Shown here: positions 21,811-33,248 of the stretch, in pieces
How the letters are laid out: each line of letters opens with the position of its first letter
How positions within the stretch are numbered: the stretch's first letter is position 1
Assembly: GCA_951230915.1 (NCBI GenBank)
Contig: OX579637.1
Location: forward strand, 4,588,001 to 4,652,000
Source of the DNA: Antitrichia curtipendula
Lineage: Eukaryota; Streptophyta; Bryopsida; Hypnales; Leucodontaceae
Length of the DNA stretch: 64,000 nt
Direction of reading: 5' to 3'
Translations under genes and position numbers: made by a program
The notes under the pieces: generated by a model
Databases searched by the model: none
What the model saw: only the letters and a program-made list of their open reading frames with translations
Told to the model about the DNA's origin: nothing

Positions 21811-22575
21811 TGTGAGCCTGCGAGCGTGAGCCTGTGAGCCTATGAGCGTAATTTATTTGAAATAAAAAATTGACAAAGTACCTACGACCGTGGTCTTCTA
21901 AATATTGACTTCACCTCCCAATGTAGGATAAAAAACTAGAAATTGGTCATATAATGTTGGATATGAGAAAGTAATTAGTTTAAAGATAAGAGAAAACTAT
22001 TGTAAATATATTGTTTTGATTGAATTTAATTATTAAAAAAAGATACTTAATCCACTCTTAACCTTTGGCGAGCCTTCACACAAATTTATATTGCTTTACT
22101 GATGATGTTGATTTCACACTCCAACTAGTTGTTTTAGAAAGGTTTGGAATAGAAATACTTTAGACTGTGATATTTAGAAGTTGAATAATATTGAAGGTTA
22201 AAAGTTCAGTTTTTGATATTTGACTTTGACATTCTTCATTTTCTATGTTCAGGGTGTATAGTAATCTAAAAACGTTATCCTCGCAAGTTTAAGAAAATAG
22301 GGCCACGAAGAGGCATATGAAGTCATCTCCATATCATAAATTTGTTTCACTCATATGTAATTATAAAATGGTTGCAAACAAAATGATAAGTAACAAGCCT
22401 TTGAATCAATACTCACATACTTCTCCTAGGAATGATGAAAGACAAAAGTGAAAACTTAGAAATAGAAAATGGCAAGTTCAGATGATACAAATGATAAAAT
22501 TAGAAAAAACAACATATAATAAACGATAAAATAAAATCCAACATATGTTGATGTGCAATGCAAACCAAAATTGAG

Positions 22576-22862
22576 TCAAATAGAAGATGTAGACATAGAC
22601 TCTGAATGACCACTACTATGAGTCGATGATGTCTAGGTGTCTGACTCTAAGGCTGCAACATCTACAAACTGAAGCACTCGAGGATCTATAGAAGTAGTTT
22701 TTTTGCATGTAGCAAAAAAATCTTGACATGCCAATGTTGAAGCTAAAGCCTCTGCATACGGCGGTAATACGTAGGACTTCTCCGGTCTTGGGATAAACTC
22801 AGACAAGGTGAAAAAAGGTCGATGGATTGCCTTCCTAGAAGTCAGGCTGAAAAATTACCATA
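22576..22862 (-). pseudogene. Gene B, last exon
   Basis: After acceptor TTTTTCAG the minus strand encodes LTSRKAIHRPFFTLSEFIPR, then PYAEALASTLACQDFFATCKKTT and SIDPRVLQFVDVAALESDT. A TAG (22635-22633) precedes an S/T-rich tail ending at TGA 22578-22576. The sequence before the TAG is well behaved, so the TAG may be either the real stop or a lesion. No recognised fold. Confidence 0.5.
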
Positions 22863-22998
22863 ACAGTATTAGAACTAATTTCAAAACAACATTGATGATG
22901 GGTTTAGGGTGCAATGTAATGATAAAGCAAAATACAACAAGGGCTATAAGATTACACATAGAAGTAGAAAAATTATGCTAGTATGGGATAGACTTACT

Positions 22999-24189
22999 TA
23001 TTAAAACGAGATTTCTTGACAATATGAGGAACTTCAACTTCCATTGCATCCTCATCGTCATCCAGCGTTAGGACTATCGGCTCGGATCTTACTACCTTGG
23101 GAATAGTACGAATCATAGGGGCCAGAATTGCATCAAAGATGGCTTTGTCTTCCTCAAGTGCAATAATATGCCTGCTTAAATTCCTGCAAGCGTGGATGGC
23201 GGGCCCTAATTCCAAGAACAGTAGAAAATCAATTACAACTAAGACTTTGGCAAGAGACAAAGAAAAGCAAAACAAAGATACCAAACGATGGTTAATGAAG
23301 ACATCTTATATTACTAGTTGCAGCAGTGCAGTTCCACAACAACGTTGTTAGGAAGTGAACATGCTTGAATCAACATCTGAAGGAATCTAGGATCCTTTTC
23401 CCTCGCACCTCTCCATGGTTTGGAATGCTTGTCCATAGACATAGTCTCCAGGTTTGTGAAATTCTGAAGGACATCATTAGCTCCAACATCCAAGTTCAAT
23501 TTCTTCAAACTTGGAGGGCACGGCTGAAATTGGAACTTAGAAATGCCAACTCCAGGCAATTTCCTCACTAACAACATAATTCCAAAACGTTGTATTTGCA
23601 AGAAAGAAAATAGATGAAGATGGTTAGTCCATGGGAAAGAGAGAATACTAACGTAGTATCTGATTAGGAAATGGAAACATACTGCAAAATCACTCTAGGG
23701 AGCAATTTAACAAAATAAAATAAAAAGCCAAACTGAACATTCAAATTGGAATGGAAAACTGAACTAAGAATGCAAAGTATTGAAGGGAAAGAAATGGGAA
23801 AAAATGAGAATATTGAAATTCAAAATTCAAAATCACAATACCGTTCTGCCTGGACTAATTGGTGAAGCAAGGTGTAACGCGTTTGTCCCCCACCAGTCCT
23901 TCAACTTCTCAAATGAATAAGTGATACCATATTTGAAAATGGTTGCTTTTGTAATTGCCCTCAAAGGATAGATAATAATAAGCGCTCCATCGTCATGAAG
24001 ATGACCATTATTGAATTCAAATAATGACTCTAGCCAAAGTGGATTATCCATATTCCACTTAGGAACATGGGTTGTAGGTATCGACAAACCAGGGACATGC
24101 AAATCCTCTGGCATATCCGCAATAATAAGATCAATGCGTGGTTCATCAGTGTGAACTCCTTTGAAAAGGCGCTCTCGATCTCCTTTGTT
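22999..24189 (-). pseudogene. Gene B, three exons encoding a beta-class amino-methyltransferase-like domain
   Basis: Exon 24189-23842 encodes RIDLIIADMPEDL followed by HDDGALIIIYP. This matches the position of motif IV (DPPY-like; here D-M-P-E) and the next strand in N6-adenine/N4-cytosine methyltransferases. Exon ~23590-23315 ends NNVVVELHCCN. Exon ~23255-22999 begins GPAIHACRNLSRHIIALEED, then DKAIFDAIL. Together these resemble motif I plus the following R-x-x-(I/V)-(A/G)-(I/L)-E-x-D segment. Motif IV before motif I is the beta-class order. The acidic LTLDDDEDAMEVEV tail follows. The DPPY and FxGxG residues are altered, and the acceptor before the middle exon reads TTGCAA, so activity is doubtful. 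Predicted nuclear DNA- or RNA-modifying protein; substrate unknown. Confidence 0.55.
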
Positions 24190-24280
24190 CTGCAAGAGAG
24201 TTGAAGTCATCAGTAGAAAAAAAATAAATTCAAATATCATATAAAAAGAAGCTCTTGGAGGCAAGTAAAGACGCTAACCT

Positions 24281-24969
24281 CCTTGATGAATTTCAAGATG
24301 TTGTGGTACACCTAAGGGAGAGGATCAGCCATTACATCAATAAGAGAGAAATTGAGGATAAGCTCATGCATGAAAATCTCAGAGTCACTGAGAAATTCCT
24401 TAGCTAAAGGACCACGCAACATCCCTTCCTCACAAAGTGAGGCATAATCAGCATCACGCTTAGTGCCTCGTGAAAAAGAGCCTTGGTGCTGTGAGACCTC
24501 GTCTTTTGTTGGTGAAGGTGGAACTAGATCCGCCGTCCTCTTCCCTTTGGATTTCTTAGCCGTTGATGCCTGTGCAGACTCTTCTAACTTCAAGGTCTTC
24601 TTTGTCGTTTTTTCCTTGGCCTTCTCCACTGCCTCAAAGTTCTTGATTGCTATCTTCTTGCCGTCATCCTCTCTCTTCTTTATAGCCTTGGCTTTTGCAT
24701 CCTCATCAAGCCCAGAGAACTCGTCAACATCAGGAAAGATTTCGTGTGAATTGATGGCAACCTTGATATGCTCCTCAACTTTTGGTGTGAATTCAGGTGA
24801 GCAATCCAAATACCAAGCCTTTGACTTGAGATGTGAACTGGTCCATAACTTCAGTTGTGAGGGGGAGAACATGCATTGCTTGGAAGAGACATCCAACCAT
24901 GTTCCTAAAAAATGAGGTAAATCACGCTTCGTAATGGCCCCCTTTGCCAATAATTCGTACATGAAGTAC
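24281..24969 (-). pseudogene. Gene B exon: central region with Lys/Glu-rich linker
   Basis: Acceptor TTTTATAG at 24970, donor at about 24280. It begins with a hydrophobic/aromatic segment (YFMYELLAKGAITKRDLPHF, LGTWLDVSSKQCMF), continues with a long K/E-rich predicted coil (about 24700-24560, KAKAIKKREDDGKKIAIKNF) and a basic patch (TAKKSKGKRTADLVPPSPTK) that could be a nuclear signal. One TAG near 24317 (DPLP then stop then VYHNILKFIKE) breaks the frame just before the donor. Confidence 0.55.
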
Positions 24970-25074
24970 CTATAAAAAAACAAATCATGTCAATTCCTAT
25001 ACAGATCCAGCATTGAAATATATGAGCATTTCGATGAAATTATAGAAACAATGAGTAGGAAATGGAAGAAGTAC

Positions 25075-25650
25075 CGATAAATCACACGTCTTACAACTTG
25101 GTCACTATCCTTCCGCTTTTTGAAATCATCCCCTTTCCTAAAGCAGTCCACACCCTTGAAAGACCCTAGAAACACTTTGTCCCAAACTCAAATTCTCCAT
25201 CCCTCAATGTAGTCATGAAAACTCTTTGGCTCCTCGGGAGAATCCATTGTCAACGCCAACTGGTCTTTCTTGACAATGTCATCAAGCATTTCAAATCCGA
25301 AATCCGAAATCTGAAAAAATAAATTATGCAACAATTAGACCAAATTTGTAGGATTTCCGTCAATGAATACATAGTGATCTACATAAGAAATTTATGAATG
25401 ATGAGGTCCAAAATTACATGAGAGGGACTTACCCCCGCATACCAACAAGCCTTTGCTAAGAAAGACTTCAACTCATTTTCTCCAACGGGTTTCAAGGGAA
25501 ACCTTCTCGCCTCTCTAGTTTGAATTGATGAATTCCACCACTGCAGCCACTTAACCTTCTCCTCACCACTGACAGGACAAGTTGCAATCATCTGCAACTT
25601 ATCTAGAGTCATCTCTGGAACACTATTGGAACTCCAATGGCGCTCAATCT
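25075..25650 (-). pseudogene. Gene B, two exons of unknown fold
   Basis: Exon 25650-25433 (ending CWYAG|GTAAGT) encodes IERHWSSNSVPEMTLDKLQM and a W-rich stretch (VKWLQWWNSSIQTREARRFP). Exon ~25313-25075 encodes GFEMLDDIVKKDQLAL and KSFHDYIEGW, with TGA at 25190-25188, then VWDKVFLGSFKGVDC. Both have good splice borders. I do not recognise a domain. Confidence 0.5.
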
Positions 25651-25731
25651 GATCATGATAACATTAGAGTGAGGAAAATGTAGTTTTGAAGGAAGAAGAT
25701 AAAGTAATACCGTTCATGAAGTACAATCATA

Positions 25732-26757
25732 CCTCTTTAAGAAAGTTGCTTCCAAAATTGGGATTAGCCACAGCGGTTAGCTTGTTCATCTTCTGGATCA
25801 ATTTCGAAGTTTGATCTTTAGCTCCAAACTTCATGGCAGCCACAATGCCTCCGGGTGAGTCTCTTCTTTGTACAACCGAACCGCAACATCCGCTGCTGCA
25901 GCTATCTTGTACTGTAGAGAAATACAAACTTAAGAACCCCTGTGATGAAAATTACAAAGAAATTGACAAGTAGAATATTGAAACGAGGATATGAAATCTC
26001 ACCCAAAAAATGAATGAAGTAAACACTTCAACCAACATACAGTACCAACTCTTTTGTGTATTTTGTTGGCACTGCACCATGTCAGAGGCGCTCAAATGCT
26101 CCGCAAATTTCTCTAGAGGAAGTGATCCATACTTTTGAACACAAAATAAAGTGTGAACAAGACTGGTTTTGATAAAAGAATTCTCAGTGTGCCTGCACAG
26201 CCGAAAAGTGATGCTCAAAAAAACTGAATCAAGAACCACAAAGAATGAAAATTGAAATGAGAGGATTGATGCAGCGTTGCAAGTGTTCCAATCCGGGTGT
26301 TGAACCAAACACACTATTGAGGTTATCATTCTCAGCATTCCACATTGATCCCCAAGCAACTTTCTCGGCATCTGTCACATCCTCCATCTCTCCTTCTTCA
26401 TTAGTAATAGAAACATAGAATACCGAGGACCCATCTCTCTAACCATTCACGAAATCCTCCTGAAGCCTCGAGATATCACTTTGAAGCGCCGGACGAACCA
26501 TAGGCATTACAACAAGGCGGCACAAGGGAACCATTAGGCGAGATATCGAATGAGGTTTCATCTTCAAGGACGCAATGGAAGCAACAGAGTTAACTTTTTG
26601 AGCTTTGCAAAATGCATCCTCAAAAGCATAGTCCGTATCCCTCTTGTTTGATACTGTGTCATCACTTCCATCGTCTAGTTCTCCAACACTGCTGGAGTTC
26701 TCATTGTCTTGAATGCGAGATATAGGGTCATGAGATACAGTAATCACCTCCTATATC
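25732..26757 (-). pseudogene. Gene B, N-terminal exons (ParB-family-like region, damaged)
   Basis: The first piece (26757 to about 26290) encodes MVRPALQSDISRLQEDFVNG, then TAG, then RDGSSVFYVSITNEEGEMED and AEKVAWGSMWN. The second piece (about 26190-26000) encodes NSFIKTSLVHTLFCVQKYGS, LPLEKFAEHL and KSWYCMLVEVFTSFIF before a GTGAGA donor; the same exon is duplicated at 30-125. The third (25906-25732) starts KIAAAADVAVRLYKEETHPE, then shifts frame near 25850 to continue VAAMKFGAKDQTSKLIQKMN. Between pieces one and two the expected ParB-like H-x-x-x-A motif is not visible, so an exon may be lost. The family link rests on shared layout with gene A. Confidence 0.5.
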
Positions 26758-27099
26758 ACAACATAGGAACAAAAGCAAATAAGACAATTGATAGACTGGA
26801 ATCCATGGCGTCGAGGAGTTCGACTGAAAGCCCACAATCCTCAATGTTCCAAGAGTCAATGATCATACTACTTGACTGAAATTATTCAGTATAGACATTG
26901 CCAGAGAGTAATGGGGTTACCTTCAGCGCCGAGGAGAGAAGACAGCCCCAAGAAGTGATATATAATCATGGGAAAACGTAAAACTAGAATCCTAACGAGG
27001 GTCCTCCCAGACGCGCGCAAATGCACACAAGTTAATCTAAATCTGCAAGTACGTTCTAAGCGGAAGTTAAGCTAGTACTTGTAGGTAAGGAAATTCACC

Positions 27100-27253
27100 T
27101 TCTGTGTCCGTGCATTGGCATCCCTTAAATGAAATTCTTCTTTAGCCTCCTCCATGTCCTAGTCAGTATTCATGATCCCCTTGTCATCGACTGAAGCGGT
27201 GACATGCTCCATCACAGCCCCCGTAACCGGAATTGCTGTACCTACTTCCACCT
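27100..27253 (-). pseudogene. Gene B, small acidic exon
   Basis: The minus strand encodes VEVGTAIPVTGAVMEHVTAS, then DDKGIMNTD, TAG at 27161-27159, DMEEAKEEFHLRDANARTQK, and donor GTGAATT. The composition and splice context fit a linker exon of gene B. Confidence 0.4.
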
Positions 27254-27335
27254 GAGACACAAACATAAAAGACATTGAAGTCGATCAAAAATGCAATACA
27301 TTCAATGACTAACTGCGTAGGTTGTCCAGGATACT

Positions 27336-27760
27336 ACCTGTCCGGGACGGCTTAACCCCTCCCTTCAGCGCCAATGGCAGCCCAGGGCGCCACCAAAACC
27401 CACGCAAAAAGAAAAAAAAAGAATTTCACAATGTAGTCACCGGGAAGAGTGATCAAGGACCTTACCTGTCCGGGACGGCGTGACCCCTCCCTTCACCGCC
27501 GATGGCAGACCAGGGCGCCACCAAAACCCACGCAAATAGAAAAAAAAAGAATTTCACAATGTAGTCACCGGGAAGAGTGATCAAGGACCTTACCTGTCCG
27601 GGACGGCGTGACCCCTCCCTTCACCGCCGATGGCAGACCAGGGCGCCACCAAAACCCACGCAAATAGAAAAAAAAAGAATTTCACAATGTAGTCACCGGG
27701 AAGAGTGATCAAGGACCTTACCTGTTCGGGACGGCGTGACCCCTCCCTTCGCCGCCGATG
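27336..27760 (-). repeat. 128-bp tandem repeat (3.3 copies) with repeated splice-donor-like sites
   Basis: The phrase ACCTGTCCGGGACGG recurs at 27336, 27463, 27592 and (one change) 27720, steps of 127-129 bp. The internal copies are almost identical. On the gene B strand each unit ends in GGACAG|GTAAGG, a near-consensus donor, preceded by GGCGGTGAAGGGAGGGG. Each unit could act as a repeated short exon or a decoy donor array within gene B. Confidence 0.85.
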
Positions 27761-27846
27761 GCAGACCAGGGTGCGATGGACGGGTGACGGGTTCCGAAAA
27801 GAACTAACCTAAATCCTAGGAGTGGCTGAAGGCAGAATGCTAATAC

Positions 27847-27981
27847 CTCCGAGGTCGCAGGATTTGTTGCATCCGTCATGTTCAGTTGGTGCTGCCCTTC
27901 TTCCTCATCGTTGCTGTTGATTGCGTTTTCACTTTTGTGCACCTCAACAACCGCGCTCCTAGTCGTCCTTCTTCTCGCCAT
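27847..27981 (-). CDS. Gene B, first coding exon
   Basis: ATG at 27981-27979 opens MARRRTTRSAVVEVHKSENA, then an acidic patch (NSNDEEEGQHQLN) and MTDATNPATSE, ending at a donor (GAG|GTATTAG). The basic-then-acidic N-terminus is compatible with nuclear location. I chose this ATG because the upstream in-frame sequence (IREQVSRRLGFQ) sits in a region with AACCCTAG telo-box-like sequence that looks untranslated. Confidence 0.45.
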
Positions 27982-28371
27982 ATCTCTCTCTTTCTTCTTG
28001 TTGAAAACAATGCCAGTGTTTAGGGATTGCAGATCCGGTCCTTCAACCATGAGCCCCTGGATTATTTGGAACCCTAGCCTCCTAGAAACCTGCTCACGGA
28101 TCGTGCTCACGCTTTCTATCTTTAGTTATACACGGCTAACAGTAAGACTAGATGATTTCTCGTTTCTAATGAGTGGTCTACTAAATTGTTTATATTAGAC
28201 GTGGCAGTCATATTATTTCAAGAATTTACATACGTTGAGAATGGTTACCTGATTTACAAAAGTATGTACTGCCATCCCTCGATACATCAGTAAGTTTGTT
28301 CATGGTAGTGTCAATAAATAATATTGCAAAGAGGATAGCAATTAGGAAGAGAGAGTATATTTACTTATAAG

Positions 28372-28656
28372 ATCCGGTGATCGCCCGTGACTAGTGCTAG
28401 ATGTCAATGACCCTTCTTTTGGGACGGTTTCAATATGCTGACTCCCAGCAATGACATCTCTATAGAAGCCCACTTCTTGCATTTGAGTAGGTAGAGTTCC
28501 ACCGGGAAACTTGGACTCACGGAGTAATACAACCTTCTTACTTCTATTTCTTGACCTCTGCAGCTCTCTCCTAGAAGAATATAAAAGTTTCTTTTTCTTC
28601 CTCTTTTTCCTAAAACTATGCACAATTCCATCGCGTGTGGAATCTGGCATAAGCAT
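28372..28656 (-). CDS. Hypothetical minus-strand exon with strong basic cluster
   Basis: An open frame from ATG 28656 (MLMPDSTRDGIVHSFRKKRK) with RKKRKKKK, a likely nuclear signal or a compositional accident. A donor-like AA|GTAAAT lies at its end. It could be an upstream exon of gene B or an independent small gene. No homology recognised. Confidence 0.25.
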
Positions 28657-29438
28657 CTGACTAACAATATATACTCTTCACTATATTGGTGGAAAATGGG
28701 CTACTATATTCAGGTAGAACATCTATACAATCTGCATAATTCAAACCAATGATGCTATAGTGATTGCTTTTGCTGTGCAAGTCAGTGAGCAATTAATGTT
28801 TCAATTTGTCTTAGGCGTTCATGATTTAAACCTGCTCGACATTTGCACGATTATAATTAGTATTTGCATGTACTTCACGATTGTCCAATCCGATATATGA
28901 AATCTCACATTCAAATGATGGACTCCTCTATTTTCAATATCTTATTGTGTGCCAATTGTTTTATTTTTATATTGCCGGTGGCTAGTGGTACTCTAAGATG
29001 AGACTGCATATTGGACGCTACTTAGTTTCAAGAAGAAAAGATCTCCTTTATGTAATAGCAGAAGCTTCTACGCTAAGAAGTTCTATAATTTAGTCATGTT
29101 CTTACTCCGCCACTAACAAACTACCTACCTTAATAATTTTCATTTAATTTTACTTTGATTTCACTCTCATTTAAGGGACAGGTGAGCGCATTTCTTTAAT
29201 TACAACCGCAAACGTCTGTATCGTTGGCGCTTCCAAATTACATTTTGTATGGATTTTAATTTAGTAATGGATATTAATTGCAGATGTTGACGTCGCAAAT
29301 ACTTCATTATTAAAATCCAATTTCATTTTATTCATATGTGCCGTCCGCTTCAGAGGGCGCTATGTTCAACCGTTCTTGATCGTTGAAATAATTTAGGTCG
29401 TTTTGTTACTATCGATATTGTTCTTTGATTTCTTAGAA
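28657..29438. promoter_or_regulatory. Divergent promoter region between gene B and the Mutator-type transposase
   Basis: About 0.8-1.4 kb separates the minus-strand start (27981, or 28656) from the plus-strand transposase ATG (29439). It is AT-rich with one GC-richer patch (GTGCCGTCCGCTTCAGAGGG near 29339). No clear TATA box was chosen. The arrangement implies shared regulation of both genes. Confidence 0.4.
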
Positions 29439-31586
29439 ATGGCCTCCCTTCGAGCGGATGGCCACGAAGTTCCTCTCATCATACCTCTAGAAGATGATGA
29501 TTTTGTTGTCATATCGGCTTATCTTATTCATGTACGTTTTCAATATGCCATGTCTAGTATCTATGTTGAAGAAGAGATACTGTCTGAGTCTGGCATTTTG
29601 AGAAAGACGATTCATATTCAGAGAGTGGTAGTTGATGACAATCATGTCTGGCATCTTCGTCGAGGATGCTATCGAGCTTATGGTTTACCGTTTGTCATGA
29701 GGGTAGACTCCACTCAAATACTACCTCGCCCTTCCGAGCATTCTACAGTGGACATGCCTCCTTCCCATCGGAAAAACTGGAACACTTCTAGGTACGCGTA
29801 TCTTACTAATACTGTCACTCCTCTTCCATTCGTTACCATAAAGCAGGAATCTAATGACCCTGTCATAGATGTCTTGAGGGAGTTTGAGGGAGAGTCTCCA
29901 ATCCAACCTGGATGTCCTAGTAGAGTCTCCAACAATGCCCTAAAGACACCGTCTAGTTTAAATCTAATGCCTTGTACTAGTCCTGCTCTATCCACGCACT
30001 CGCATCCACCAACATATCTCGGTAGTGCATCCACAATTAGTATTGTTGGTTGCCTAAGGAAGCTAGCTTCGATTCATGGTTCTCGAAACGAAATAGCTCC
30101 GATAGACTATAATGCACTCATCCATCACAAGGTGCAATACCTTTTTGCAAATTATGACGGAGATGTAGTTTTTGAGTTGCCTTCCTTTCTAATTTCGACT
30201 TCGTCATCGGGTGCTGGGAAATTACAGGGCATGGATAAACGGTACGATGGTCACACTTGGTGTAGGACAGTGACGTCTAACATCAACAATGACGATGACC
30301 TAAAGTTCAGAAAATCTTCTTGTGTAGGACATCTTATCTGTAAGAGTTTAGAGTGTGATTACTTAAAGCATTCTTCTCAGCCAAACGAGACTAAGTGGTG
30401 TGGATTTACTCCTGGGCCATTCCGTATTGGTGCCTTCCCTCCAAGGGATTCTAGTCTCCTCTGCAAGATATGTAAATGTCTGCCTCATTGCATTAATGTA
30501 TGTGATGCTCAAATTTATTATGTTTTCGGAGATTCCGCAAGCATGACTAGAGCTTGCATTTATTTGGGAAATCACCTGCATCCTGTAGCTTCAGGAACAT
30601 GTAAGGAGTCCTTAGGTGCTGTAGCTAACCTCATCACTGGCGAGGTTTCCAAAACCCCTAGTGCCACTAACTCGGCCATTGCCCTAGCAGCTAGCAAACA
30701 ATTTCTTGATAACCACTTGATACACAACGGTAAAGGTCCGAAGCAGATGTTGCGGGAAAATTCGTTAGAAGATGTGATGAACAAGTTCCAGATACTAAGC
30801 TCTCCTAATATCCGAAATGTTATTTCCTCATTCCGTTCAAGTGGCAAAAGTGGGATAGTAGATAGTATTATGAATATGAAAAGAAATTTGAGGTTTGAGT
30901 ACATTCATGACAGTGTGTTTCCTGGTCAAGGCAAGGAAAAGGTTTATTTGTTTAAGATGCTAGTAGATGAGCCAGGGAGTGGTGTGGACCTTGTAAGTCA
31001 AATGCAACTGGGTGGTGATCTGGAGAATGCATGGCTCATGTTTGACCATGTCAAACGGGTTAAAGACTGGACAACCATGGGTTGCCATGTTTATGATACA
31101 AGATGCAGAAAAGTGATGACAATTGTTGTATGTGATATGCAATCTGAGGACACGGAGGTTCAATGCATCATGTGGAGATCTCTGGACAAAGTCATGAGAC
31201 GCAATGGCATTGAGAATCCGAACTTTAAAGGCTTTATGGCTGCCAGCGCACAAGCAAATTGGAATGCCGTTCGAATTGTCTATGGATTAGGAGATCCTAA
31301 AATAGTGATGGTGAATCGAGAGCAGACATGTCTTTTACATTGGAGTACCTCTTTACATCGCCATACACAGAAGCTCATCAAGCCGGATTTGCAACAACAA
31401 CATACTCGTTTTTGTAAACAATACAAAGACTCCAAATCTATGGACGAAGCTGAAATGCGTTACCTGGCGATACGATCTTGGTGGCTTTTATCAGGAGCAG
31501 CCTCGGAAGATGCTATGAGGGAATTGGAGTTGTGGCTCGCATTTTGGCACTTTCGATATCGTCAATGGGGCGGGTTTATGCAAATG
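29439..31586 (+). CDS. Mutator-like transposase, exon 1 (GCM-type zinc finger plus DDE-like core)
   Basis: 716 open codons from ATG 29439 (context AAATGG) to donor ATG|GTAATT. The N-terminal ~230 residues are unrecognised. Residues ~300-400 carry a Cys/His cluster: SSCVGHLICKSLECDYL, then LLCKICKCLPHCINVCDA, then MTRACIYLGNHLHPVASGTC. This resembles WRKY-GCM-type fingers found in plant Mutator-like transposases. The C-terminal ~250 residues look like the RNase-H-fold core: MFDHVKRVKDWTTMGCHVYD, VCDMQSED, FKGFMAASAQANWNAVRIVYG, EQTCLLHWSTSLHRH and ASEDAMRELELWLAFWHFR. Where this fold carries its second Asp (FKGFM-x-x-SAQANW) I read Ala-Ala, so this copy may be inactive. Nuclear; acts on the element's terminal repeats. 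Confidence 0.65.
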
Positions 31587-31841
31587 GTAATTTTTTTAAC
31601 TTATGTTTTTAATTTTTAAATCTTGTGGATCCATATTTTTTTCTGTAACAAAATTTGAAACATATTTTTCTACCTTGTTTGGTGATATTAATCATGGTAG
31701 GGTTCGTGGATTCTCCCCTCGGCGCTGAAGGGAACCTTTCCTGCACAGTACAGAGATCAAAGTTTTACCGTGTCGTTGTAAATTAGAAATGTGGTGATAC
31801 TTAATTTTTATTTTATTTTGTCTTTGATATCATTATTTCAG
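31587..31841 (+). other. Transposase intron with shared CTCGGCGCTGAAGG motif
   Basis: A GT-AG intron of 255 bp (acceptor TTATTTCAG at 31841) joining phase-0 exons. It contains CTCGGCGCTGAAGG at about 31717-31730; the same 14-mer occurs in the same sense in a gene B intron at 26916-26941 (minus). Confidence 0.65.
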
Positions 31842-33248
31842 GATTTAAATGTTGAGGAGATGGCGGACATGCCGTCATGCAACTTATCCGAAACAGTTCA
31901 TAATAGGTGGTTGCAGCAGTTGGATAATCGAGGTAATGATTTGTTTGCCGCCACTTCTGATGACTACATTCGAGCTTTCATGCAAATGACCAATTATTGA
32001 GCTTTTCTTAAAGGCAACGTATCAAGGTCAGGGCCATCAAAAGAGGAGTTAAAGTTATAAGGAGCTAGACGAAGCGGAGATCCAAAGAAGATTGCGGAAG
32101 CACTCAATGACCTTCCTGGAGGGGTCGGTGTATCATTACGTATTCCCCATTTGGAAGGCGAAGAAGTATTTGGTAGCAGTAAGCGCAAGCTTGACCTCCC
32201 TATTGGGTCAGATGGTGACTCCCATCGTCTAGACAAGGTAAACTTCTCTCAGCCTTGAGTACAGACACGATCGACTCGTTCACCCACGGTTGCCTCTAAT
32301 GAAGCAGACACGTTGGTTGATTCTACCCATGTACCACATGTGACAACTGCAATGGAGAGTGACTGTGATATTTCACACTGGCATATCGCAAGAATTTCAC
32401 ACAAGTCCAGTTGCAAATGTCATGCGCAACAAAGAAGTTCAAACATCCATTGTGTTGCCAAAAATGCAAAAGGATAAAGAGGTACTCCAGCTCCAACTTA
32501 CCGTGGTAGGAAAAAACAGTATGGCGGAAACAAAGAGATCGTAACCGACTTCTGGTTTTGCCCAAATGATATTGAACGATGTGTACAAGGCTCTAAACGT
32601 GGTTGGGTAATTGATTGGCCCCAAGTCCCGGATGTGTGGCCTGTATTAACAGACACTAATTTGACCCGCTAAGAAACATTGCTATTGCAGGAGGCTGGTT
32701 TCCAACTACAACAACGGCCACCTATATCCCCTCGACGTTTGTTCACCATGTCTAATATTTTTCAGGCCATCTACTATGATCATCCTAGTCCTTTGCATGC
32801 AACCACATATCCAACTACTCGAAGGAGCAAGGCTATTCGCCGTATTGCAAATGCTCCTACAGTAGAGCACCGCAATAAATGAGAGAGTGCTGGTAATGTC
32901 AAGGGAACTATTTTGGCGGTAACCTTGCTCCCCTTCCCCGGACTTGGAGCCATAATCTCCCTTCAATCCGGACTTGAGCCTAGGGAGAAGCTTTATCGCA
33001 TTACACTTGGCATGTATCCAGAGTACACTTGTCCCGATTTTGTCAACATGGCCGTTTCAGCAATTAGTGGCCGCCAACAATATGTGCATTGCAAACATCT
33101 TTATTACTTACTTCGCTACTTCAGCAAAATGAATCCATCAGAGGATAAGTTTATACATTCTCCAAGCTTCAGCTTCAATGAAGTGAAGATCCTTCTCACA
33201 AAAGCCGGTATCATCAAAGTATCGGAGGATAGTCTTCAACATGTTTAG
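31842..33248 (+). pseudogene. Mutator-like transposase, C-terminal part with SWIM-like zinc finger
   Basis: Exon 2 begins DLNVEEMADMPSCNLSETVH, is broken by TGA 31998 (probably CGA to TGA) and a TAA near 32056, and ends near 32237 at AAG|GTAAAC. Beyond it, open segments separated by stops give CKCHAQQ, KEIVTDFWFCPNDIERCVQG and then LGMYPEYTCPDFVNMAVSAI followed by YVHCKHLYYLLRYF. The C-x(n)-C-x-H spacing is SWIM-like, a finger that follows the DDE core in Mutator-like transposases. It ends at TAG 33246. At least five stops, so this half is a pseudogene. Confidence 0.6.
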
